A DNA stretch of 64,000 nucleotides from Aurantiacibacter aquimixticola (GTDB lineage: Bacteria; Pseudomonadota; Alphaproteobacteria; Sphingomonadales; Sphingomonadaceae), in the NCBI RefSeq assembly GCF_003605475.1, contig NZ_RAHX01000001.1, forward strand, positions 1,240,001-1,304,000, written 5' to 3'. Numbering within the stretch: position 1 is the first letter of the stretch; each line of letters starts with the position of its first letter. The translations under genes were made by a program, and so were the position numbers. The notes beneath the pieces were generated by a model. The model was not told where the DNA came from. It made no database searches and saw only the letters and a program-made list of their open reading frames with translations. Positions 1 to 9,160 of this stretch are shown piece by piece.

Positions 1-513
1 CGCATGTTTCTGGATCGCAGCGCCAATATCGCCCAGCCGAGCACCGGGCCTCGCTTCGCCTATACCGATCATCAGGCACTCATAGGTGAGTTCGACCAGC
101 TTCTGCGCCTTGAGCGGCACGTCGCCTGCGAAGAACATCCGACTGGTATCGCCGTGCCATCCATCGAGCAGCGGAGTGACGTCGATATTGACGATATCGC
201 CGTCTTTCAGCCGCTTATCCGAGGGAATGCCATGACACACGACGTGGTTGATCGAGATACAGGAACTGTGGGTGTAGCCGCGATAGCCCAGCGTGGCGGG
301 CACTGCGCCGCCGTCCAGCATCATTTCGCGGATGACCGTGTCGAGCGACTCTGTCGTCACGCCCGGCTCGACCCGGCGCGTCATCTCGTCGAGGATTTCC
401 GCAGCCAGCCGTCCGGCCTTGCGCATCCCTTCGAAGCCTTCCGGCCCGTGCAGCTTGATCGTCCCGTCGCGATAGACGGACATGTCCTCGGTTACGTGCT
501 GGTATTGTGTCAT
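1..513 (-). CDS. map: Methionine aminopeptidase type I, 5' part (C-terminus beyond window)
   Basis: Removes the initiator methionine from new cytoplasmic proteins using a dinuclear metal centre. The minus strand reads from ATG at 513 as MTQYQHVTEDMSVYRDG and runs open through base 1, giving about 171 of the usual 250-275 residues. Family hallmarks seen are the GMRKAGRLAAEILDEM helix, GYRGYTHSSCISINHVVCHGIPS (substrate-pocket His) and NIDVTPLLDGWHGDTSRMF, which carries the first two metal-binding Asp residues. The later His/Glu ligands lie outside the window. It stands alone, with a gene on the same strand ending 42 bp upstream of its start. Confidence 0.93.
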   Translation of the reverse strand, partial: MTQYQHVTEDMSVYRDGTIKLHGPEGFEGMRKAGRLAAEILDEMTRRVEPGVTTESLDTVIREMMLDGGAVPATLGYRGYTHSSCISINHVVCHGIPSDKRLKDGDIVNIDVTPLLDGWHGDTSRMFFAGDVPLKAQKLVELTYECLMIGIGEARPGARLGDIGAAIQKHA

Positions 514-554
514 GCACGCTACTTAGGCGATGCCCGCGACAAATGCGAGCCGCG

Positions 555-1370
555 CTAGTCGCGTGCCGCAAACGCCTCACGATATTCGGGCTTCACTGCT
601 GCAAGCACGGCATCATCGACATCGAAACTGAAGTCGTAGGATCCTTCCGCATAGGGTCCGGCCACGTACGGTGCGATCTGCACGCCGATCCGGTCGAAGG
701 CGCGCCCCCCGCTCGATCCGAGCAGCAATGTGGTTTCCTCAGCAGGCACGCAGGCGTCGAAATCGTCGTCCGATCCCTCGGCGACCGGCACACCGCGCCG
801 CTGCTCGCGTTCGGCATTGAGCGCCTCGCACAAGCGGGTGCCCAAGGCGTTATCCAATGCGTCCAGCGACGTGAAGAAGGCTGCCGGCTCGAGTCGCTTC
901 CCTTGCTCCTTGTCCCACACCACCGCGTCGAAACCGTAATTGGGATGCGCGCCGCCCATGTAAATGTCGTTCTCGGCCGAAAGGCTGAGCCACTTTGGGA
1001 GATCGGCGACCACCGCCCAGGCGGTATTGCTGGAATATTTGTTGAACGGAAAGCCATTGCTGCGCGCATCGCGGCGTGCACGCTCGGCTTCGCGGGCAAG
1101 AGCATTGCGCTGGGTATCGAGATTGCCGTCCAGCCAGGCGGCCAGCCCTTCTACCTCGCCCGCTTCCTGCGGATAGGCGTATTCGAAAAGGAAGGTGTCG
1201 GTCTCCTCCGAAACCTGCCTCGCGCCGCCGATAGGTGCCGACGTGGACGCCGATGCCGAGGCAAGAGGCGTCGCCGGCGGAGGTGCAGGCGTCTGCTCCT
1301 CTCCCGCCAGCATATCGCAGGCCGAGAGCGTCAGCGCAGGAACCAACACCCAGGTGAGTCGTCGCTTCAT
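555..1370 (-). CDS. Lipoprotein with DUF4163/DUF3298-type (RsiV-like) domain
   Basis: Predicted lipoprotein of 271 residues: the N-terminus MKRRLTWVLVPALTLSAC ends in a lipobox with Cys18. A Pro/Ala/Ser-rich linker (about residues 24-50) precedes a globular domain. The domain carries the IYMGGAHPNYGF motif typical of the DUF3298/RsiV family, followed by a second conserved block near the C-terminus. The ATG at 1370 is preferred over the GTG one codon upstream, because GAGAGGTG then serves as the ribosome site. Relatives include peptidoglycan-deacetylase-associated proteins and anti-sigma factors, but no catalytic role can be assigned. It diverges from the aminopeptidase gene beginning at 1419, so the two share a 48-bp promoter region. 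Confidence 0.75.
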   Translation of the reverse strand: MKRRLTWVLVPALTLSACDMLAGEEQTPAPPPATPLASASASTSAPIGGARQVSEETDTFLFEYAYPQEAGEVEGLAAWLDGNLDTQRNALAREAERARRDARSNGFPFNKYSSNTAWAVVADLPKWLSLSAENDIYMGGAHPNYGFDAVVWDKEQGKRLEPAAFFTSLDALDNALGTRLCEALNAEREQRRGVPVAEGSDDDFDACVPAEETTLLLGSSGGRAFDRIGVQIAPYVAGPYAEGSYDFSFDVDDAVLAAVKPEYREAFAARD

Positions 1371-1418
1371 CACCTCTCAACCTTTCCAAACCGCCACGAA
1401 AACGGCAAGCGATATTCC

Positions 1419-2804
<1,386 letters not shown>

Positions 2805-2876
2805 CCTTGCGAGGAATGGATGCTGCGTATAAGCGCCCTAGCACAACAGGGGACAGGATTTGGAAAGGGCGGGCGC

Positions 2877-3245
2877 TTGAGCCAGGCTGACGATCCGACG
2901 GATGCACCCGCCGACGGTGCGTTGACGCAGGGGCCTTATGCGCTTTCGGGTGCAGTGGACAAGCCTGATCCGCGCAGCGTGCCGCTCCGCGGCGATCTTG
3001 CGCATATCGCACTCGCCGGAAAATATTTCGTGCCGCATTACGCCGTGCCCCAGCCGCGCACCGTTATGCCCGGGGGCGCACCCCTCCTCGCTGCGGACGA
3101 AGATGGCGGCGAGGAACTGTGCTCGCTGATGGAAGGGGACAGTTTCGAAGTGCTCGATATTGCCGGTGCCTGGGCATGGGGATGTCTCTCCGTCGATGGC
3201 CCCGTGGGATATGTTCAGCTGGACCGGCTGGAGCCTCTGTCCTGA
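2877..3245 (+). CDS. Bacterial SH3-domain protein (start uncertain)
   Basis: About 122 residues if it starts at the TTG at 2877, which has GGAAAGGGCGGG just upstream; an in-frame ATG at 2820 would add 19 residues. The C-terminal half (LCSLMEGDSFEVLDIAGAWAWG, then GYVQLDRLEPL) is a bacterial SH3 fold like the one preceding NlpC/P60 peptidase domains, but no peptidase domain follows. No signal peptide is evident. Its TGA overlaps the argC ATG by one base (TGATG), so the two are probably translated together. No functional link to arginine synthesis is apparent. It could be the stranded N-terminal half of an NlpC/P60 protein. Confidence 0.6.
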   Translation: MSQADDPTDAPADGALTQGPYALSGAVDKPDPRSVPLRGDLAHIALAGKYFVPHYAVPQPRTVMPGGAPLLAADEDGGEELCSLMEGDSFEVLDIAGAWAWGCLSVDGPVGYVQLDRLEPLS

Positions 3246-4171
3246 TGGCGCAAACGGTCTTCATCGACGGCGCCGAGGGCACGACCGGTCTCGAAATCGT
3301 CGATCGGCTCGAAGGGCGCGAGGAGTTCGAGCTGATCCGGCTGAGCGATGCCGAGCGCAAGGACGCCGAATGCCGTCGCTCCGCGCTGAACTACGCTGAC
3401 TTCGCCATTCTGTGCCTGCCCGACGATGCCGCGCGCGAAGCGATGGAATTGCTCGATGAAGACGGCACGACGCGGGTCATCGACGCGTCCAGCGCCCATC
3501 GCACGGCGTCGGGCTGGATTTACGGCTTTCCGGAGCTTGTAGGCACCCAGGTGATCGAGGGTGCGAAGCGGGTCGCCAATCCCGGTTGCTACCCAACCGG
3601 CTTTCTCGCTTTGGTCGCGCCGCTCGTTCGCGCCAAGCTTTTGCCGCGCGACTGGCCCTTTTCCATCAACGCGGTGTCGGGCTATTCCGGTGGCGGCAAG
3701 TCGCTGATCAGTCGGTTCGACGAGGAAGGCAATATTGCCTTCCGCTCCTACGGCACCACGCTCGGACACAAGCACCTGGAAGAAATGAAGGCCAAGGCAG
3801 GTCTCAAATACGCGCCGGTGTTCGCGCCCTCGGTGGTGCCCGCCTATCGCGGGATGCTGGTCGATATCCCCCTGCCCATCGCCGCCATGCGCAGTGCTTC
3901 GAGTCCGGAAAAGCTGCGGGCCGAACTGCTCGACTTTTACGCCGATGCGCCCGTCGTCACCGTGCATGAGGACGCGCCGGACGAGTTGCTTTTGCGGACC
4001 GATGCGCCCGCTTCGGACAGGCTGGACCTGTATGTGTTTGGCAGCGAAGACGAAGGCAGCGCGCGGCTGATCGCGGTGTTCGACAATCTCGGTAAGGGCG
4101 CGGCGGGCGCGGCGGTGCAGTCGCTCAACCTCATGTCGGGCAGCGATCCGCTTGCCGGATTGCAGCTGTAG
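3245..4171 (+). CDS. argC: N-acetyl-gamma-glutamyl-phosphate reductase
   Basis: Third step of arginine synthesis: NADPH-dependent reduction of N-acetylglutamyl 5-phosphate to the semialdehyde. The 308-residue length fits the shorter type-2 ArgC. The N-terminal Rossmann segment reads FIDGAEGTTGLEIVDRL, and the catalytic Cys115 sits in NPGCYPTG. The DASSAHRTASGWIYGFPEL and SGYSGGGKSLI blocks also fit. The ATG overlaps the stop of the SH3 gene. No other arg gene is adjacent. Downstream, a GC palindrome (4196-4207) lies in the 263-bp gap before glnB. Confidence 0.95.
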   Translation: MAQTVFIDGAEGTTGLEIVDRLEGREEFELIRLSDAERKDAECRRSALNYADFAILCLPDDAAREAMELLDEDGTTRVIDASSAHRTASGWIYGFPELVGTQVIEGAKRVANPGCYPTGFLALVAPLVRAKLLPRDWPFSINAVSGYSGGGKSLISRFDEEGNIAFRSYGTTLGHKHLEEMKAKAGLKYAPVFAPSVVPAYRGMLVDIPLPIAAMRSASSPEKLRAELLDFYADAPVVTVHEDAPDELLLRTDAPASDRLDLYVFGSEDEGSARLIAVFDNLGKGAAGAAVQSLNLMSGSDPLAGLQL

Positions 4172-4345
4172 CGCGCCACAACTGCCTGTCTTTTGGGCAG
4201 GCCTGCCGGGCAATGCATCAGCAGCAAGTCGAGAGCAGCACGCCGACGCACGAATCTTTCGCCATACGCGCCGGAACCGGCGATAATCTTGCCGGAATAC
4301 CCTTTCGCCAGCAGCAGCGATTGTCTAACCCTGCGAGCCACGCTC

Positions 4346-4361
4346 TGGCACGATTCTTGTA
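4346..4361 (+). promoter_or_regulatory. Sigma-54-type promoter of glnB-glnA
   Basis: TGGCACG (4346-4352), ATTC and TTGTA (4357-4361) give a perfect -24 half and a near-consensus -12 half (consensus TTGCA/T). The invariant GG and the -12 G have the required spacing, with 10 bases between GG and GT. The expected transcript starts near 4372, leaving a leader of about 60 bases before glnB. RpoN/NtrC control of glnBA is established in other alphaproteobacteria. The single deviation (T for C at -12) may weaken it. Confidence 0.6.
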
Positions 4362-4362
4362 A

Positions 4363-4773
<411 letters not shown>

Positions 4774-4779
4774 TCTACT

Positions 4780-4865
4780 CCCCCTCCCGCCTGCGGGAGG
4801 GGGCCGGGGGGTGGGCCACCGCTCCTCACAAACCCACCCCCAGGCCCTCCCGCAGGCGGGAGGGG
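4780..4865. repeat. Paired GC-rich palindrome (REP-like), copy 1
   Basis: Two palindromes flank a short spacer. The first (4780-4803) is CCCCTCCCGCCTGCGGGAGGGG with flanking C/G; the second (4845-4865) is built on CCTCCCGCAGGCGGGAGGGG. The inner segment after the first arm reads CCGGGGGGTGGGC. A related element with the same palindrome and inner segment lies at 25595-25707. It sits in the glnB-glnA intergenic region and would be transcribed, where it could form a stable stem affecting glnA expression relative to glnB. Confidence 0.8.
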
Positions 4866-4888
4866 AGATAACTCAGAAGGACAGACCA

Positions 4889-6298
4889 ATGGCCAGTGCA
4901 TCGGATATCGTGAAGCGGATCAAGGACGAGGAGATCGAGTGGGTCGATCTGCGTTTCACCGATCCCAAGGGCAAGTGGCAGCACCTTTCCATGGTTGCCA
5001 GCGCGCTGGATGAGGATCAGCTCGAAGAAGGCCTGATGTTCGATGGCTCCTCCATCGCCGGGTGGAAGGAAATCAACGAATCCGACATGATCTTGCGGCC
5101 CGATCTCGATGCGACCTATATCGATCCGTTCAGCGCGACGCCGATGATGGTCATCTGCTGCGACATCGTGGAGCCGTCCACGGGTGAAGGCTACAACCGC
5201 GATCCGCGTTCCACCGCAAAGCGGGCCGAAGCGTATCTCAAGACCACCGGCATCGGCGACACGATCTATGTCGGGCCGGAAGCCGAATTCTTCATGTTCG
5301 ACGATGTCCGCTTCGAAGACGGCTATGCCGGCAGCGGCTTCCAGATCGACGATGTCGAGCTGCCCACCAATTCCGGCGCGGAGATCGAAGGCGGCAATAT
5401 GGCGCACCGGCCGCGCGCCAAGGGCGGCTATTTCCCCGTCGCCCCGGTCGACAGCGCCGGCGATATTCGCGCCGAAATGGTCGCCACCATGCTGGAAATG
5501 GGCCTGCCCTGCGACAAGCATCACCACGAAGTGGCCGCCGCGCAGCATGAGCTCGGCCTGACCTTCGGCACTCTTGTGGAAACGGCGGACCGCATGCAGG
5601 TCTACAAATATGTCGTCCACCAGGTGGCCCATGCCTACGGCAAGACGGCAACCTTCATGCCCAAGCCGATCAAGGACGATAACGGCTCCGGCATGCACAC
5701 CCACATGTCGATCTGGAACGACGGCAAGCCGACCTTCGCGGGCAATGGCTATGCCGGCCTGTCGGAAAACTGCCTGTTCTACATCGGCGGCGTTATCAAG
5801 CATGCCAAGGCGCTCAATGCCTTCACCAACCCGACCACCAACAGCTACAAGCGGCTGGTGCCGGGCTTCGAAGCGCCGGTCCTGCTGGCCTACAGCGCGC
5901 GCAACCGTTCCGCCTCCTGCCGCATCCCCTACGGCACGGGCGAGAAGGCGAAGCGCGTGGAATTCCGCTTCCCCGATGCGATGGCCAATCCCTATCTCGC
6001 CTATGCGGCGCTGATGATGGCGGGCCTCGACGGCATCCAGAACAAGATCCATCCGGGCGAGGCGATGGACAAGAACCTCTACGACCTGCCGCCTGCCGAA
6101 CTGGCCGACGTGCCGACCGTGTGCGGGAGCTTGCGCGAAGCCCTGCTGGCCCTGCGCGACGATCACGAATTCCTGCTGTCGGGCGACGTCTTCACCAAGG
6201 ACCAGATCGACGCCTATTGCGATCTCAAATGGGAAGAAGTCCTGCGCTTCGAAACCACGCCGAGCGCGGTGGAATTCGACATGTATTACAGCGCCTGA
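4889..6298 (+). CDS. glnA: Glutamine synthetase type I
   Basis: ATP-dependent ligation of ammonia to glutamate, the main nitrogen entry point; forms a dodecamer in the cytoplasm. At 469 residues it matches GSI. Landmarks are the Asp50-loop segment FDGSSIAGW, the metal-site block [11 protein letters not shown], the ATP-binding block with HTHMSIW, and NRSASCRIP. Tyr398 in [10 protein letters not shown] is the adenylylation site used by GlnE. The start is the ATG at 4889. It lies downstream of glnB in the same orientation and ends just before a clear terminator, so the pair is probably one nitrogen-regulated unit. Confidence 0.98.
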   Translation: MASASDIVKRIKDEEIEWVDLRFTDPKGKWQHLSMVASALDEDQLEEGLMFDGSSIAGWKEINESDMILRPDLDATYIDPFSATPMMVICCDIVEPSTGEGYNRDPRSTAKRAEAYLKTTGIGDTIYVGPEAEFFMFDDVRFEDGYAGSGFQIDDVELPTNSGAEIEGGNMAHRPRAKGGYFPVAPVDSAGDIRAEMVATMLEMGLPCDKHHHEVAAAQHELGLTFGTLVETADRMQVYKYVVHQVAHAYGKTATFMPKPIKDDNGSGMHTHMSIWNDGKPTFAGNGYAGLSENCLFYIGGVIKHAKALNAFTNPTTNSYKRLVPGFEAPVLLAYSARNRSASCRIPYGTGEKAKRVEFRFPDAMANPYLAYAALMMAGLDGIQNKIHPGEAMDKNLYDLPPAELADVPTVCGSLREALLALRDDHEFLLSGDVFTKDQIDAYCDLKWEEVLRFETTPSAVEFDMYYSA

Positions 6299-6315
6299 TT
6301 TTCAGCACTGCTTCG

Positions 6316-6351
6316 AAAAGGGCCGCCCCGGGAAACCGGGCGGCCCTTTTT
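6316..6351 (+). terminator. Intrinsic terminator of glnA
   Basis: AAAAGGGCCGCCC pairs with GGGCGGCCCTTTTT around a short CGGGAAACC segment. The stem is GC-rich and ends in five T residues, 17 bases after the glnA stop. It may also stop minus-strand transcription from the membrane-protein gene that ends at 6375. Confidence 0.9.
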
Positions 6352-6374
6352 CGTGCAGCAAACCGAGCGCTCCT

Positions 6375-7034
6375 TCAGCGCATGTTGAGCATCCCGCGCC
6401 GGCCAACCACGATGAATGTGGCGAGCAGGAAGAGCGACCAAAACATCGTCAGCCAGTCTAGCGGCTGAGCTGCTGGCAGATAGGCGAGATGGGCGAGCAG
6501 CGCCCAGGTCCCGCCCACCAGCAGCATCAGATAGTAGGACAGAGAAGCTGTCTCCCGCCCGACGGCGCGCATAAGCTCGTCCTGCTGTTTCCACGATTTG
6601 ACGCTCGTGAAGATTGCCACCACGGCAAGCACGCCGTAAACGAGCAGAGCAAGCCCCGGAGTGACCGGTCCACCGGCTTCTGCGAGAGCGACCAGAATAA
6701 GAGCAAGGCCCGCCGCGAACATTCCCACGGATGAATAGAGCAGCATGGCCCGCTGCTCACGCAGTTCATCCGCATCTTCTACATTAAGGACTTTCGCACC
6801 GGCATTGGGAGCAAGGGATCCCAGGCCGACGAACAAGCCGGTGATCAGATAGATCATCCCGACCAGCGAAGCGATCTCCACCGAGGCACCCACAGATGCA
6901 AATTTGCCGGAATCGAGCGCCTCTTTTACAAGCATCGCTCCGAAAAAGCCGGTGATACCGCCCATCGTAATGGCGAAGAGCGTCTTCTTCAGCTTGCGAT
7001 TCTTGTCGCTCCCTTGCAGCTCCGGCTCAGTCAT
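6375..7034 (-). CDS. Six-helix integral membrane protein, partner of XRE regulator
   Basis: A 219-residue protein with a short basic N-terminus (MTEPELQGSDKNRKLKK) and about six membrane helices. They begin near KTLFAITMGG, IASLVGMIYL, LLYSSVGMFA, GLALLVYGVL, YYLMLLVGGTW and WLTMFWSLFL. I recognise no enzymatic motif. Its start overlaps the end of the upstream XRE gene by 8 bp, so translation is coupled. Pairs of a short YozG-like regulator and a small membrane protein are common in sphingomonads and other bacteria, with unknown function. A role in sensing or in the envelope is only a guess. Confidence 0.7.
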   Translation of the reverse strand: MTEPELQGSDKNRKLKKTLFAITMGGITGFFGAMLVKEALDSGKFASVGASVEIASLVGMIYLITGLFVGLGSLAPNAGAKVLNVEDADELREQRAMLLYSSVGMFAAGLALILVALAEAGGPVTPGLALLVYGVLAVVAIFTSVKSWKQQDELMRAVGRETASLSYYLMLLVGGTWALLAHLAYLPAAQPLDWLTMFWSLFLLATFIVVGRRGMLNMR

Positions 7035-7236
7035 TTTCAGGCTCCCAATCGTCGATAAACAGATCCGGCACCTCCACGGCGAACAGCTTCGCCATCCGCA
7101 GCGCCAGTGGCAGAGAGGGATCGTATTTGTCGGTTTCGACCGCGTTGATGGTCTGCCGCGATACGCCGAGCCGCCGGGCGAGTTCGCCTTGGCTCCAGCC
7201 ATGTTCCTCGCGAAATTCCTTCAAGCGGTTCTGCAC
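7027..7236 (-). CDS. XRE-family transcriptional regulator (YozG-like, HTH only)
   Basis: Small DNA-binding protein of 69 residues, almost entirely one Cro/C1-type helix-turn-helix: RLKEFREEHGWSQGELARRLGVSRQTINAVETDKYDPSLPLALRMAKLF. It ends in the acidic tail IDDWEPEND. It starts at GTG 7236, with GGGGAG about 7 bases upstream. It is the first gene of a two-gene unit with the membrane protein. Three operator-like repeats lie immediately upstream (7255-7304), which suggests autoregulation. The length and the ETDKYDPSLPLA stretch match YozG-type regulators. Confidence 0.88.
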   Translation of the reverse strand: MQNRLKEFREEHGWSQGELARRLGVSRQTINAVETDKYDPSLPLALRMAKLFAVEVPDLFIDDWEPEND

Positions 7237-7254
7237 CGAATCACTCCCCTGCCT

Positions 7255-7304
7255 GTAAAGAGCTCTTTACTGACAAGAGGTCTTTACAGTCAAGAGCTCT
7301 TTAC
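7255..7304. promoter_or_regulatory. Three-copy 17-bp operator array upstream of the XRE gene
   Basis: The first copy is the perfect 16-bp palindrome GTAAAGAGCTCTTTAC (7255-7270). Two near copies follow: CAAGAGGTCTTTAC ending at 7287 and CAAGAGCTCTTTAC ending at 7304. All three end in the same TCTTTAC, at an exact 17-base period. The array fills most of the gap between the XRE start (7236) and the end of the preceding gene (7316). The likely role is binding of XRE dimers to repress or tune the operon; this is inference. Confidence 0.75.
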
Positions 7305-7315
7305 ACCTGTGTCCG

Positions 7316-8320
7316 TCACGGCTCGCCGGTATCGCCCCCTTCTGGCTCGGGATCTTCCAAGCCCTCGGGATCGAGGGCGTCGAGGCGGCTTTCCCGCTCC
7401 GCACCCTCGTCGGGGTCGAGCGAGGCTTCAGCCTTGGAGGCTTCAGGAGCGTCGGGCGCATCGACAGCCATGGCGCGGCGATGTGCATCGACCGCCATGT
7501 TGCAGAACGTGCGGAAGGGATTGTCCGTCCCTCGCGCGAAGCCGCGGAAATCGGCCCACTCCACGCCCTCGAAGATACAGATGCGCGCGTTTGAACGGCT
7601 GGGATCGGCGAGGTAGATGCGTGTGCCATCGGCCAGCTCGGCAATGGCGGACTGCCATTCCGCAATCGGCAGGGCCATGGACCACTCGACCGCCAGATCC
7701 CGACCGCTCTCGGCGAGGTAGTGATTGAGCGCGGCATCGGGATCGAACCGTCCTTCACCGTCCAAGGCGACGACAGCGGCCCGACCACCTTCCGCGTCCT
7801 CGTACTCGCGGAACACCGAATAGCCCTCGCGCGCGGCCTCGACATCGCCACTGGTATCCTGCGGCTCGCAGGACGGGCCGGGCCACAGGCGGGTGAAACG
7901 CGCGGCAAGGGCGAAGCGGCGGTCGCCGGGCAGGGCGTCGGGCGACAGGGCAAAGCGACAGACCCCGAAAGCAGGCTCGTTTTCGTCCGCGATATCGGTC
8001 CAGATCGCTGCACCGGGCCGGAGCAGCGGCGCGACGTAGAACACCCCGCCCGCATCGTTCATCGCACCGGATAGCAGCATGGTGCCATCGGCGCCGACGC
8101 GCGTCGAATAGGCGACCGCCTCGCCTCCGCCATCCAGCGCCTCGCTCGCCGTCGCCTCGAAAAACGCACGCATTTGCTGCGCGCGCCCTTCCTGCGGCGC
8201 ATCTTCATCCGGCGCGGGTGGGAGCACCACTTCGGTCATGCCGTAATCGTCCTGCGCAGCGGCAGGCGATGCGGCCAGCAGAGGGGCGGAAAGAACGGTG
8301 AGGAGGGCGACCATTTTCAT
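7316..8320 (-). CDS. Secreted protein of unknown function
   Basis: 334 residues with a signal peptide (MKMVALLTVLSAPLLAASPAAAQ, cleavage after about residue 23). The mature part has scattered single Cys residues, for example in FGVCRFALSP, GPSCEPQ, ARICIFEG and FRTFCNMA, so periplasmic disulfides are possible. The last 50 residues are a low-complexity acidic/Pro/Ala tail rich in DPEG and PEGG. I recognise no family. It is on the same strand as the XRE pair but separated by the operator array, so it is probably its own transcription unit. Confidence 0.6.
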   Translation of the reverse strand: MKMVALLTVLSAPLLAASPAAAQDDYGMTEVVLPPAPDEDAPQEGRAQQMRAFFEATASEALDGGGEAVAYSTRVGADGTMLLSGAMNDAGGVFYVAPLLRPGAAIWTDIADENEPAFGVCRFALSPDALPGDRRFALAARFTRLWPGPSCEPQDTSGDVEAAREGYSVFREYEDAEGGRAAVVALDGEGRFDPDAALNHYLAESGRDLAVEWSMALPIAEWQSAIAELADGTRIYLADPSRSNARICIFEGVEWADFRGFARGTDNPFRTFCNMAVDAHRRAMAVDAPDAPEASKAEASLDPDEGAERESRLDALDPEGLEDPEPEGGDTGEP

Positions 8321-8431
8321 GCCACCGATCTATCGGCGCGGCGCCCCTGCGACAAGCGTTCAGGCCCAGCTGTCCTACACCCGGTATTGATCATAGCGGG
8401 GGTGTCCGAATCGCAACCGAAAAGGTGATCT

Positions 8432-9073
8432 ATGGACCGCAAACCGCTCTTCGACCTCATCCGCACGCTGATCCAGCGCCCCTTCCGTCAGAGCGAGGTC
8501 GATGCCCTCGACGATATGCTGGACGGGGACGCGCAGATTTCGTCTCAGGACACTGTCACACCTGTCACACCCCCTGCCGAAACCGTGCCGGGCGCACGCC
8601 GGATCGGGCCCGCTGGAATCGCCCTCATCAAGCGGTTCGAGGGGCTGGCGCGCAAGCGGGCGGACGGCACCATCGCGGCATATCCCGACCCCGGCACCGG
8701 CGGCGAGCCGTGGACCATTGGCTGGGGCGCGACAGGGCGCGACCACGTGACCGGCGGGCGCATCGGCCCGGACACGGTGTGGACGCAGGAAGAGGCGGAT
8801 GCGCGCTTTCTAGCCGACGTCAAGCGCTACGCGGCGGAAGTGGACGCCGCCATCGGCGACACGCCCACAACGCAGGCGCAATTCGATGCGATGGTCAGCT
8901 TCCACTACAATACGGGCGCGATCGGCAAGGCGACGCTGACGCGCAAGCACCGCGCCGGGGACCATGCCGGTGCAGCGCGCGAGTTCGACCGCTGGACCTA
9001 TGCCGGGGGACGCAAGCTGAAGGGCCTTGCCCGCCGCCGCGCTGCCGAAGCGAAGCTCTATCGCAGCGGTTGA
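8432..9073 (+). CDS. Glycoside hydrolase family 24 lysozyme (endolysin-like)
   Basis: Muramidase cutting the MurNAc-GlcNAc bond of peptidoglycan. Of 213 residues, the N-terminal ~55 form a polar Thr/Pro-rich extension. The GH24 domain starts at GPAGIALIKRFEGL with catalytic Glu70, followed by YPDPGTGG and TIGWGATG (Thr101), then QFDAMVSFHYNTGAIGKATL and a C-terminal GLARRRAAEAKLY, which is the usual order for phage-type lysozymes. There is no signal peptide, and no holin, spanin or other phage gene lies nearby. This is therefore either a domesticated phage enzyme or one exported by an unseen route. The ATG has an AAAAGGTG site. Confidence 0.88.
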   Translation: MDRKPLFDLIRTLIQRPFRQSEVDALDDMLDGDAQISSQDTVTPVTPPAETVPGARRIGPAGIALIKRFEGLARKRADGTIAAYPDPGTGGEPWTIGWGATGRDHVTGGRIGPDTVWTQEEADARFLADVKRYAAEVDAAIGDTPTTQAQFDAMVSFHYNTGAIGKATLTRKHRAGDHAGAAREFDRWTYAGGRKLKGLARRRAAEAKLYRSG

Positions 9074-9160
9074 ACGCGCTCCGCGCGGCCGCGGAGGTTA
9101 ACAAAAGGCAGGAACCAGCCGATGCTCCGCCCCGTTTCACGGCAAAGGAGTTCGCACGTA

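Noticed and set aside
507..1418. N-terminal extension of the M17 aminopeptidase to 507
   Set aside because: The extra 304 residues are antisense to the lipoprotein gene and low in complexity; ATG 1419 gives the normal family length.
8432..9073. Lysozyme as evidence for a prophage
   Set aside because: No integrase, structural, holin or repressor gene is found nearby, and neighbouring genes are ordinary chromosomal ones.
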